Positions 8,529 through 15,606 of a DNA stretch of 64,000 nt are shown piece after piece; within the stretch, counting starts at the first letter, position 1; the number at the start of each line of letters is the position of its first letter. Where the stretch lies: assembly GCA_965228545.1 (NCBI GenBank), contig OZ245822.1, positions 2,728,001 to 2,792,000 of the forward strand. The letters are read 5' to 3'. The notes under the pieces are model-generated. The model saw only the letters and a program-made list of their open reading frames with translations, was not told the DNA's origin and made no database searches. Origin of the DNA: HXMU1420-13 sp965228545 (GTDB lineage Bacteria > Bacteroidota > Rhodothermia > Balneolales > Balneolaceae). Position numbers and translations under genes: made by a program.

Positions 8529-8552
8529 ATTTGTTATCAAAAAATATTTGTC

Positions 8553-8795
8553 ATGGCTAAAAACACATCGATATCACTTGGAAGTCATTTTGAAGAATTC
8601 ATTAGAGAAGAAGTTCAGTCCGGCAGATATGGGTCGGTTAGCGAAGTTATTCGTTCCGCGCTTAGATTATTAGAACGTGAAGAAAAGAAAGAAAGAGAGT
8701 TAATTAAAGCACTCGAGTTAGGCGAAGAAAGTGGGTTTATAGAAGATTTCGATGCTGAAAAGAATCTATCTGAATTGCATCGAAAGCACTTATGA
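8553..8795 (+). CDS. parD: ParD-like antitoxin (ribbon-helix-helix, CC2985 type)
   Basis: An 80-residue protein with an N-terminal ribbon-helix-helix: NTSISLGSHFEEFI, then GRYGSVSEVIRSALRLLE, followed by an acidic tail that would wrap the toxin. The start MAKNTS at 8553 is preferred to an upstream in-frame one because it begins the fold directly. Its last codons overlap the toxin start as ATGA, the usual coupling of parDE operons. The pair lies at the edge of an accessory islet reaching to about 11.2 kb. Confidence 0.88.
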   Translation: MAKNTSISLGSHFEEFIREEVQSGRYGSVSEVIRSALRLLEREEKKERELIKALELGEESGFIEDFDAEKNLSELHRKHL

Positions 8796-9094
8796 GTAAA
8801 AACCAATATCGGATAAGTGCAAAAGCTAATGAGGATTTAAATAATATTTGGATATATACCTATAGTAAATGGTCAAAAGAACAAGCCGACAGATACTACC
8901 ATTTATTACATAGTGAAATAGAATCTATAGCGGATAATTACTTACAAGGTAAATCCATTGAACACACTCGAAAATACTATCGAGTAACTAAAATTAAATC
9001 ACACCTTATCTTTTACCGAAAGATAGATGATGACATTGTGGAAATAGTTAGAATACTTCACGAACGAATGGATATTAAAAGTCACTTGAAATAA
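8792..9094 (+). CDS. parE: ParE-like toxin (RelE/ParE superfamily)
   Basis: A 100-residue protein with the ParE plan: YRISAKANEDLNNIWIYTYSKWSKEQADRYY helical hairpin, then a beta sheet ending IKSHLIFYRKIDDDIVEIVRILHERMD. The final IVRILHxRMD motif is characteristic of ParE rather than RelE, so the likely target is DNA gyrase. The gene overlaps the antitoxin by 4 bp and appears full length. Confidence 0.88.
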   Translation: MSKNQYRISAKANEDLNNIWIYTYSKWSKEQADRYYHLLHSEIESIADNYLQGKSIEHTRKYYRVTKIKSHLIFYRKIDDDIVEIVRILHERMDIKSHLK

Positions 9095-9099
9095 ACGAG

Positions 9100-9533
9100 T
9101 TACTTTTTCATCCCGATCAACCCCTTCAAAAATAGTCCGCCCATACCTGTACTTATTGTCGAAGTAATTATCCAAAAAAAATAGAGTTTTGCAGGATAAA
9201 AGGGTGATTGCTTACAAAAGGCAATACGAATCCAGACAAGCCTCTCAGAAGTAATATTGCTGAAATTATTCCTAACGCCGTTTTCTGTAGCGGCAATCTT
9301 CTGATCTCGCCAATTGCCGATAATGCGTAACATCCCCAGATCAAAAACACCAATGCAATGATCATTGTAAGGGTAAACGGATACCAACTCCCTGAGGCAT
9401 CCAAATCGGCCATTTGTTGTCCGGCTCCAAAAAAAACATACCAATCACCGCCAACAATCGCGATGCCCACATGAGTGATGGCGATGATAAAACAACCAAT
9501 TACCGCTATTTGTAACCAAGCTTTTTTACGCAT
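9100..9533 (-). CDS. Small four-helix membrane protein, interrupted by a frameshift
   Basis: Read from 9533, the frame gives a membrane protein (IAVIGCFIIAITHVGIAIVG, then TMIIALVFLIWGCYALS and TALGIISAILLLRGLSGF) that stops early at 9168. The remaining helix (WIITSTISTGMGGLFLKGL) continues in another frame to 9100. Adding one base to the run of eight A at 9174-9181 joins both parts into 144 residues with a plausible fourth transmembrane segment. The gene may be broken, phase-variable, or the victim of a homopolymer sequencing error. Function unknown; it resembles small four-helix inner-membrane proteins of Bacteroidota and Proteobacteria. Confidence 0.6.
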
Positions 9534-9552
9534 CCCGAAAGATAGGTGAAAA

Positions 9553-9575
9553 CACTACTAATTATTTGAGTAGTG
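9553..9575. repeat. Perfect 7-bp inverted repeat upstream of the membrane gene
   Basis: CACTACT and AGTAGTG flank a 9-base loop, 20 bp ahead of the start at 9533. It has no T-run. It may be an operator; nothing else supports a role. The rest of 9576-10000 holds no convincing gene. It contains a stretch of the common CCACAGAG-type intergenic sequence near 9697-9723 and a short open frame ending at 9937. Confidence 0.35.
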
Positions 9576-9966
9576 GGTGCCTTCAAATTTTCATCATCTA
9601 GTTTTTTCGATATGGGAATGGTGCCAGTACGTTTTGGTAAGAATAAAGGAATAAAAGAAGTTTTATCGATTTACCCATGTTAGAATCTCAGTTTAACCAC
9701 AGAGTTCACTGAGAACACAAAGGACTGGTATGAGAGGAATTCACTTGTTTATTGAATGTTCCTTATTGGATATTGAATATTGAATCCCATTCCTCCGGCT
9801 ACCCAACCACTAAGCCTTGTGCTTTTATTGAATTAGCCCGTTCTTCGGGGGAGTATTTAAATGAAGGGGATAAAACCGTTATCGCAATTATATTAAATGC
9901 GAACAAACATCATTTTACTCCTGTAATTACACAGTAAAACATGAATAAAACTTAAAGAGGATACTG

Positions 9967-10006
9967 GGATAACATGAACAAAGTGAGTGTTATGCTTATG
10001 TTAGCC
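9967..10006 (+). other. Left boundary of an integron-like cassette (degenerate recombination site)
   Basis: GGATAAC at 9967-9973 is the near complement of GTTAGCC at 10000-10006, and the bases inside can pair further (TGAACA with TGTTATGC). The GTTAGCC fits the R' core of an attC or attI site, where integron integrases cut after the G. At about 40 nt it is shorter than ordinary attC sites, so it may be a decayed or partial site. Its position, 8 bases before the cassette gene, is what the model requires. Confidence 0.4.
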
Positions 10007-10014
10007 AAAATAAA

Positions 10015-10677
10015 ATGGAACTTGACCATATAGATAATATTAAGATAGTACCTGGAGTATCTACAATCACCAATTTTCATTCTATCCCGCAATTACTTGA
10101 AGGGATATTCATGACTTATAATAATATTAATTCACTTCAAGAAAACTATTGGGAGTTAAGATATCCTGACGCATCGAAGGAAAGAATTGAAATTTTTAAA
10201 AAGTCTAGTTTCTCGATGAGCGGAGAGCTAAATCAGGTAGATGCGCAAGCTGTAAATCTTTTTCATTGGTATTCAATAAATCTCATCAACTATGCAAGAT
10301 GTTGCGGCCTTGTGAAGTTTTTAAATAAGAAAGGGGTCCTTCCTGAGTACTTAGCTGATGATAAGGATCTAATTGCAGAGTTGAAGACTGAACAAAAAAA
10401 ATATCTGGACTCCATTCCAGAATTAGTGCCTGTAAGACACTTTAGAAATAAAGCTTCAGCACATTTAGCATATACTGATCCTATGCATGATGATAATCCC
10501 GCGACTTTAATCGAATCAATGTCAATACTACCAACTTTTGTGAATGGAGAGTTTCGGATGGGCATGATGACCAGAGGTAGAGGTGATCATAAGTCCTCTT
10601 TTTCAGAGCATCCTTGGAGTTTAACTGAGAACTTTCAAAGTCTAATTCCCAGGTATTTTAAAAATTACTTTGGCTAA
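10015..10677 (+). CDS. HEPN-like hypothetical protein in an integron-type cassette
   Basis: A 220-residue protein with no signal peptide or membrane helix. RHFRNKASAH (about 142-151) resembles the R-x4-6-H motif of HEPN-fold proteins, many of which are RNases of toxin or defence systems. The surrounding helices (FHWYSINLINYARCCGLVKF) fit an alpha-helical HEPN core. The ending PWSLTENFQSLIPRYF resembles hypothetical proteins I associate with integron cassettes. The ATG lies just after a GTTAGCC core and the stop TAA lies inside the downstream attC-like R'' box. That layout is typical of a promoterless cassette. Function is not known. Confidence 0.75.
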   Translation: MELDHIDNIKIVPGVSTITNFHSIPQLLEGIFMTYNNINSLQENYWELRYPDASKERIEIFKKSSFSMSGELNQVDAQAVNLFHWYSINLINYARCCGLVKFLNKKGVLPEYLADDKDLIAELKTEQKKYLDSIPELVPVRHFRNKASAHLAYTDPMHDDNPATLIESMSILPTFVNGEFRMGMMTRGRGDHKSSFSEHPWSLTENFQSLIPRYFKNYFG

Positions 10678-10779
10678 CATTGTATAAACCCAATGCGGTG
10701 GCATTTGTTACTTGGGAACAAGAAGTAGAAAATTGAAAACTCTAACCAACCGCACTGGGCTTATACGGATCCGTTACCC
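10672..10779 (+). other. attC-like recombination site
   Basis: About 108 nt with the attC layout. The outer boxes are GGCTAAC (10672-10678) and GTTACCC (10773-10779). The inner arms TATAAACCCAATGCGGT and ACCGCACTGGGCTTATA pair almost perfectly, with two mismatched positions. A variable centre of about 50 nt lies between them. The gene's stop codon falls in the first box, as in real cassettes. No integron integrase is in the window, so this is an orphan cassette or the remnant of an array. R' departs slightly from GTTRRRY. Confidence 0.65.
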
Positions 10780-10800
10780 TATTCTTAATTGACAAGTCTT

Positions 10801-10880
10801 AATAACCCTCACCACCTCAAAAACCTCTTCACCCAACTCAGCAGCTTTTGCTTTTACCGCATCCACCTGATCGGCTGCTA
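10801..10880 (-). pseudogene. Relic copy of the purM 3' end
   Basis: On the minus strand this reads AADQVDAVKAKAAELGEEVF followed by EVVRVIK. The end of intact purM at 11175-11260 reads AADQVEAVKVKAAELGEEVF followed by EVGRVV. The DNA copies align without gaps with roughly ten mismatches over about 78 bases by hand count. Most changes are silent or conservative, so the relic was once coding. The two copies flank an orphan antitoxin-like gene, as if an element had entered at the purM 3' end and rebuilt it. Confidence 0.75.
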
Positions 10881-10900
10881 AAATGCTGTTAAAACCCAGT

Positions 10901-11083
10901 TTAATCGAACCACGATTTCATTTCTTCTTTAACAACATCTTCCGATATAGTTTCACCTAACTCAGATTGTGCTATTCTTTCCTCGAGTTTTTCAAAAAAA
11001 ACCAATCTGTCAATTAATTCATCAATCGACAGCTCATCCGGAAAACTCTCTATATGTTTCTTTAGTTTTTCTTTGGTGATCAT
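10901..11083 (-). CDS. Small antitoxin-like protein, orphan
   Basis: Sixty residues: MITKEKLKKHIESFPDELS, then IDELIDRLVFFEKLEERIAQSE and an acidic tail with SEDVVKEEMKSWFD. This resembles a common Bacteroidota family of short antitoxin-like proteins encoded just before a ParE/RelE-type toxin. Here the expected toxin position downstream on the minus strand is taken by the purM relic, so the partner is missing. It may be a leftover of a mobile element. Family assignment is from pattern memory. Confidence 0.65.
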   Translation of the reverse strand: MITKEKLKKHIESFPDELSIDELIDRLVFFEKLEERIAQSELGETISEDVVKEEMKSWFD

Positions 11084-11174
11084 AATTCAAAATAACAGTT
11101 CCTAAACAGTACTAAAAAGTGCTTAGTATTACAATCCAATATCAAAAATATGGTTATTAATTGATCTTGAGGCT

Positions 11175-12179
11175 TTAAACAACCCTTCCCACCTCAAAAA
11201 CCTCTTCTCCCAGTTCAGCAGCTTTAACTTTTACCGCTTCCACCTGATCGGCGGCAACAACGGCGACTAAGCCAATTCCAAGATTGAAGGTAGCTTGCAT
11301 GTCTTCTTCGGGGACGTTGCCAATTTCCTGTATGAGCTTGTACACAGGCGGACGTTCCCAGGCATCCCAGTTAATATCCAAAGCCAAGCTTTCGGGTAAA
11401 ATGCGTTTAGTGTTGCCAACCATCCCACCTCCGGTAATGTGGGAAAATCCGTTTACGCCATCCATGCCTTTTAAAGCAGAAATGATCGGTAAATAGGAGC
11501 GGTGGACCTGTAGTAATTCTTCGGCTATGGTACTGCCTAATTCTTCTACATAGTCGTTTACATCGTATTTGCTAAACAACACTTTTCGGGCTAGAGAATA
11601 GCCATTGGTATGTAAGCCTGAACTTTTAAATCCGATCAACACATTTCCTTCGGTAATTCCGGATCCGTTAATCACTTGGTCTTCATCTACAATGCCCACA
11701 ATGGTTCCGGCCAGATCGAATTCCCCTTCACCGTAAATATCAGGCATTTCTGCAGTTTCGCCTCCAATCAAAGCTACACCGTTTTCTTTACAGGCGATTG
11801 CAAATCCACGGATCACTTCCACTCCTACATGCTGCTCCAGTTTTCCGGTAGAAAAGTAATCCAAAAAGAAAAGCGGAGTGGCTCCGCACACGGCAATGTC
11901 GTTAATGCAATGGTTTACCAAACACTGTCCTACGGTATCGTATTTGCCGGCTTTAAAGGCTACGATCAACTTAGTGCCCACACCATCCACCGAACTCACG
12001 AACACGGGATTTTTAAACGCACCCAGATCCGGTTTAAAGAAACCACCAAATCCACCAATATTGGATAACACAGCATCGCTATGGGTTTCTTTTACCATCC
12101 CTTTGATGGAATTCACAAGTTCTTCTCCGGCTTTAATGTCAACGCCGGCGTCTTTGTAGGTGATGGATTTCTTTGTCAT
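11175..12179 (-). CDS. purM: Phosphoribosylformylglycinamidine cyclo-ligase (EC 6.3.3.1)
   Basis: AIR synthetase of de novo purine synthesis, converting FGAM and ATP to AIR. The start MTKKSITYKDAGVDI at 12179 is chosen over an upstream one because it begins the conserved YKDAGVDI motif; the protein is then 334 residues, normal for PurM. GGETAEMPDIY, FKSSGLHTNGYSLAR and SHITGGGMVGNTKRILP are all present. Its ATG overlaps the stop of the upstream DinB-family gene as ATGA. The 3' end is duplicated as a relic 300 bp further on, yet this copy is intact. Confidence 0.97.
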   Translation of the reverse strand: MTKKSITYKDAGVDIKAGEELVNSIKGMVKETHSDAVLSNIGGFGGFFKPDLGAFKNPVFVSSVDGVGTKLIVAFKAGKYDTVGQCLVNHCINDIAVCGATPLFFLDYFSTGKLEQHVGVEVIRGFAIACKENGVALIGGETAEMPDIYGEGEFDLAGTIVGIVDEDQVINGSGITEGNVLIGFKSSGLHTNGYSLARKVLFSKYDVNDYVEELGSTIAEELLQVHRSYLPIISALKGMDGVNGFSHITGGGMVGNTKRILPESLALDINWDAWERPPVYKLIQEIGNVPEEDMQATFNLGIGLVAVVAADQVEAVKVKAAELGEEVFEVGRVV

Positions 12180-12694
12180 TGTGGATTGGTAACTAATTTT
12201 ATGTGAGCTAAGTGATGATTGCCATGCCAAACATACATGGCTAATGTGTGGAGTAAATCGGTAGGATAATTTCCTTCGGGATGAACAAAGGTTCTGGCAA
12301 AATCAGCATCAGTCATATCGTCTAAAATTGCTCCCCACTTTTTGTGAATGATCGAAATAAAATCTACAGAATCCTGAATGGGAACTTTTACATAATCAGC
12401 CGTTTCCGACCAGGCAAGTTCATCGTATGGCTTAATCGTGGGATTATCTTCGGTCAACGCTAACTTAAATCGCATGAGTGCATTCATGTGGCTGTCGCCG
12501 ATGTGATGAACTACTTGCTTAACCGTCCAACCACCTTCGCGGTAGGGAGTGTTTAGTTGATCAACTTCTGCGTAGTACAGCTCATTCTGAATTTTTTTAG
12601 GAAGTGCTTTTATCTCATCAATTAATTCAGGAACGTTTTGCTGGGTAAAAACTGCTTTTAGATCAAAAGTACCGATTGGGAATTTTCTGTTCAT
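12176..12694 (-). CDS. DinB/YfiT-family putative metal-dependent (thiol) transferase
   Basis: A 172-residue four-helix DinB-fold protein of the YfiT/BstA group, which carries three metal-binding histidines and, in some bacteria, conjugates bacillithiol. The pattern FPIGTFD, GGWTVKQVVHHIGDSHMNAL and YVWHGNHHLAHIKL provides the His residues. The run MRFKLALTEDNPTIKPYDE is typical of the YfiT subgroup. It is the first gene of an operon with purM (4-bp overlap). Substrate is unknown; a bacillithiol role is family inference only. Confidence 0.85.
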   Translation of the reverse strand: MNRKFPIGTFDLKAVFTQQNVPELIDEIKALPKKIQNELYYAEVDQLNTPYREGGWTVKQVVHHIGDSHMNALMRFKLALTEDNPTIKPYDELAWSETADYVKVPIQDSVDFISIIHKKWGAILDDMTDADFARTFVHPEGNYPTDLLHTLAMYVWHGNHHLAHIKLVTNPQ

Positions 12695-12762
12695 TCATTC
12701 AAAAATTTCTTCTCAGAAATATAAGATTCTTCAAAGAGTGTAAAGGGATGAATTTCTAAATC

Positions 12763-13117
12763 TTTTCCACACCCTTTCTTACAAACATGATGAGATTTTT
12801 AAATTTAGTATATAGTATTAGGCAGTGTGGATTTGTGGATAACAAACTTTTCATTTTTTTGAACAAAACTTGACAGCATCTTGTGGATACTATTGTTGAA
12901 AAGTGAACGCTTATTTTTAACTACTTACAGAAATTTTAAAAATGTTCTCCACATACACACAAGCATTGCACATAATCGACACAGAAATTCTGTTAACATC
13001 AAAAGTTATTCTTTTTGGATGTTGATTAGATCAGAACTTTGTGGAAACTTGTTCAGAACTTTTGGCAGTTTGAATTATCCCAATGTTATTCGACAGCTAT
13101 CCACAAAGTAATCCACA
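12763..13117. other. oriC: Candidate replication origin: cluster of DnaA-box-like 9-mers
   Basis: An AT-rich 435-bp gap between divergent genes holds eight sequences close to TTATCCACA or its complement: 12763-12771, 12826-12834, 12834-12842 (perfect), 12882-12890, 12945-12953, 13040-13048, 13097-13105 and 13109-13117. Most match at 8 of 9 positions; 12826 and 13040 match at 7. They occur in both orientations with AT-rich stretches between them (12847-12880 and 12907-12945). This is the usual build of a bacterial oriC. Against it, the ribosomal operon at 21-24 kb would run head-on to the rightward fork. Confidence 0.6.
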
Positions 13118-13129
13118 TAAATATCCCCT

Positions 13130-13570
13130 ATGAAAATTGTAGTTCAGCGCGTGAAAGAAGCAAGTGTTACCGTGGGTAACGAGATAACCGGTGCCATCGA
13201 GCAAGGACTTCTTTTACTGGTGGGCATCCACGAAGATGATACCGATGATCAACTGAAATGGATGTGTGAAAAGATTCTAAAACTTAGAATTTTCGAAGAT
13301 GATGAGGGGAAAATGAATCGATCGGTGAGTGATGTGGAAGGTGGAATTCTGGTTGTTTCTCAATTCACTTTGTATGGCGATGCCCGAAAAGGAACCCGCC
13401 CTAGTTTTATAGCAGCTGCACGACCTGAGAAAGCGGAACCAATGTATGATCAGATGATTGAGTACTTTCAATCAAACTCATCGCTAAATATACAAGGCGG
13501 AAAATTTGGAGCTATGATGGATGTACATCTCGTAAATGATGGTCCGGTTACACTGATATTGGAGAAGTAG
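13130..13570 (+). CDS. dtd: D-aminoacyl-tRNA deacylase (EC 3.1.1.96)
   Basis: Removes D-amino acids and mischarged glycine from tRNA. The 146 residues show the family start MKIVVQRVKEASVTV, the SQFTLYGDARKGTRPSF motif of the active site and the closing NDGPVTLILEK with the Gly-cis-Pro motif. Length is standard. It is the first gene to the right of the DnaA-box cluster and is followed with a 1-bp gap by a phosphatase-superfamily gene. Confidence 0.97.
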   Translation: MKIVVQRVKEASVTVGNEITGAIEQGLLLLVGIHEDDTDDQLKWMCEKILKLRIFEDDEGKMNRSVSDVEGGILVVSQFTLYGDARKGTRPSFIAAARPEKAEPMYDQMIEYFQSNSSLNIQGGKFGAMMDVHLVNDGPVTLILEK

Positions 13571-13571
13571 T

Positions 13572-14459
13572 TTGGCGGTAATTTTTCTTTTTGTTGATGG
13601 AGTTGGATTAGGAAAACGAGGAGCTGAAAATCCTTTTTTCGAATCAACGTATGAGAGCTTTCAAATACTATCGGATGGATATTTTTATGAGGATCCGAAA
13701 GTAATCATGCAGGAGAATCATCTGTTTAAGCCCATTGATGCAAATCTTGATGTGGAAGGATTGCCCCAAAGTGGAACCGGTCAGACCACCTTATTTACCG
13801 GAGTGAATGCCAGTAAAGAAATCGGAAAACATTTTGGGCCATATCCGCATTCGGGAATCAAGCCATTGTTAAAAAAACAGAGCATTTTTCATGCGGTGCA
13901 GGATGCAGGAAAAACTCCGTATTTCATGAATGCCTATCCGCCCATTTTTTTCGAATTCGCCAAAAAGAGAAATCGTTGGAGTTGCACTACTTTAATGACA
14001 AAAGCAGCAAATCTTCGACTCAATTCCATCAAAGAAATTGAAAATGAAGAAGCGCTCACGGCAGAAATAGTTCAAAATGCCTGGCGAGATCGGTTAAACA
14101 TCGACATCCCAAAAATCACTGCAACCGATGCTGCTCAGCGCTTATTAAATATTGTGCCAGAGTATGATTTAGTGTTGTATGAGTATTATCTCACCGATAA
14201 AGCCGGCCATAATAAAAGTGAAGAAGACGCCGAACGCGTGCTTAAACCTTTGGATGAATTTTTAGTTCATATTTTAAAGCACATGAAAAGTAGGGATACC
14301 CTCGTAATCACCAGCGATCATGGAAATCTGGAAGATCTTTCAGTAAAAACCCATACACGAAATGCGGTGCCATTGATGGTTTATGGACAAAATGCGGATC
14401 AGTTTGCACAAGTTGACAGTTTGATCGATGTGAAGAATGCGATTTTGAAGGTGATGTAG
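13572..14459 (+). CDS. Alkaline-phosphatase-superfamily metalloenzyme
   Basis: A 295-residue protein of the phosphoglycerate-mutase-like alkaline phosphatase superfamily. The N-terminal VIFLFVDGVGLG gives the first metal-binding Asp, GLPQSGTGQTTLFTG the Ser/Thr nucleophile loop, and TSDHGNLEDLSVKTHTRNAVPLM the later Asp-His and His metal ligands. Translation appears to start at TTG (13572), 1 bp after the dtd stop, so the genes are coupled. The substrate cannot be predicted; homologues are annotated only as metalloenzyme domain proteins. Confidence 0.85.
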   Translation: MAVIFLFVDGVGLGKRGAENPFFESTYESFQILSDGYFYEDPKVIMQENHLFKPIDANLDVEGLPQSGTGQTTLFTGVNASKEIGKHFGPYPHSGIKPLLKKQSIFHAVQDAGKTPYFMNAYPPIFFEFAKKRNRWSCTTLMTKAANLRLNSIKEIENEEALTAEIVQNAWRDRLNIDIPKITATDAAQRLLNIVPEYDLVLYEYYLTDKAGHNKSEEDAERVLKPLDEFLVHILKHMKSRDTLVITSDHGNLEDLSVKTHTRNAVPLMVYGQNADQFAQVDSLIDVKNAILKVM

Positions 14460-14605
14460 ACTTTTGAATAGAGAGTAACGAATTAAGAATTACGATTTGG
14501 GATCTTCATTATTCTAAGTTTGTACATACATCAACATTGAACGTTGCCCTCTGATTTTGAACGAAATAGTAAGCATCCACTCTGGCTAATTACTACCTTC
14601 GGTTT

Positions 14606-15574
14606 ATGAAAAAAACTTGGGTGATTATCCTTTTTATTATTTCAACGGTAATACTCTTTGGATTTATCCATTACCAACAACAAGTTAATAAACCTGTTCG
14701 CCAATTTGAGCCTACCAGCTTATTTCATCCATCTAATTTTAAAGAACTTCGATTTGCCCATCGTGGAGGCTATGCTTTTGGACCTGAAAATACCGTAGAA
14801 ACGGTACTTCATAACATCAGAAACAATGAGGTTACCGCCATTGAAGTGGATGTGATGATGAGTAAAGATGGTAAGTTGTATCTCTTTCATGATGATTATG
14901 TAAATCGGGTGTTAAATTATCCCGAAAAGCGATTATTCTCAGATTTTACCTCAACTGAACTATCGAGCTTAACATTAAGAGATACCACGTTTGGTAGGAT
15001 TGAACTTACATCCCTTGCCCAGTTAGTCGATTCTTTAAAAACATTGGCGTTTGATGAAAGCTATTCATTTCTAGTAGAATTAGATTTTAAACCAAGCGGG
15101 GATCAAACGGAAGAAGCTGCAGTTGCACTAATGGCCATTGTTAAAGCTCAGGAACAAGAAATTGGCGCAATGATTTACGACTTCTTTTTTGTTTCTACTT
15201 TTTTTCCGGAAATGTTATCAGAACTTCGATCGAGATCAGATCACATTGTAACAGCATTTGGAGTGCATAGCGATTCACCAAAAAGTAAATGGGCAGCCAG
15301 AGCGGCGTTGCTTGGAGCACATTATATCATCAAAAAGAATGGGGCTAGTATCATAGAACCAAACTTGTGTTTGGTTACGCCTAGCTTTGTAGATAAATGG
15401 CAAAAAAGAGATATATCCATTAATACATACACGGTAAATACCTTTTGCGAGAAAGAATACATGAATACATTACCGGTGGCTTATACAACCAATTGCCCCA
15501 ATGAAACCTGTTTAACAGATGAAGCAGAAGGATTGGGTCCACCAAGAAATTGGTGTACAATGTGTAGTAAGTGA
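14606..15574 (+). CDS. Glycerophosphodiester phosphodiesterase family protein
   Basis: A 322-residue protein with an N-terminal membrane anchor (about 4-22), placing the domain in the periplasm. The GDPD signature is plain: LRFAHRGGYAFGPENT, then AIEVDVMMSKDGKLYLFHDD, holding the His, Glu, Asp and second His of the active site. It would hydrolyse glycerophosphodiesters to glycerol 3-phosphate and an alcohol, which fits the nearby patatin and glycerol-3-phosphate genes. Its stop overlaps a possible GTG start of the patatin gene. Confidence 0.9.
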   Translation: MKKTWVIILFIISTVILFGFIHYQQQVNKPVRQFEPTSLFHPSNFKELRFAHRGGYAFGPENTVETVLHNIRNNEVTAIEVDVMMSKDGKLYLFHDDYVNRVLNYPEKRLFSDFTSTELSSLTLRDTTFGRIELTSLAQLVDSLKTLAFDESYSFLVELDFKPSGDQTEEAAVALMAIVKAQEQEIGAMIYDFFFVSTFFPEMLSELRSRSDHIVTAFGVHSDSPKSKWAARAALLGAHYIIKKNGASIIEPNLCLVTPSFVDKWQKRDISINTYTVNTFCEKEYMNTLPVAYTTNCPNETCLTDEAEGLGPPRNWCTMCSK

Positions 15575-15606
15575 AAAGTATTTGGAATAGAAAAAACGAT
15601 AAATCA

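Noticed and set aside
9752..9937. Open frame of 61 codons ending TVIAIILNANKHHFTPVITQ
   Set aside because: The first half is low-complexity TTGAATATTGAAT-type DNA; the ending looks coding-like but is too short and has no family match I can name. It may be a decayed cassette tail.
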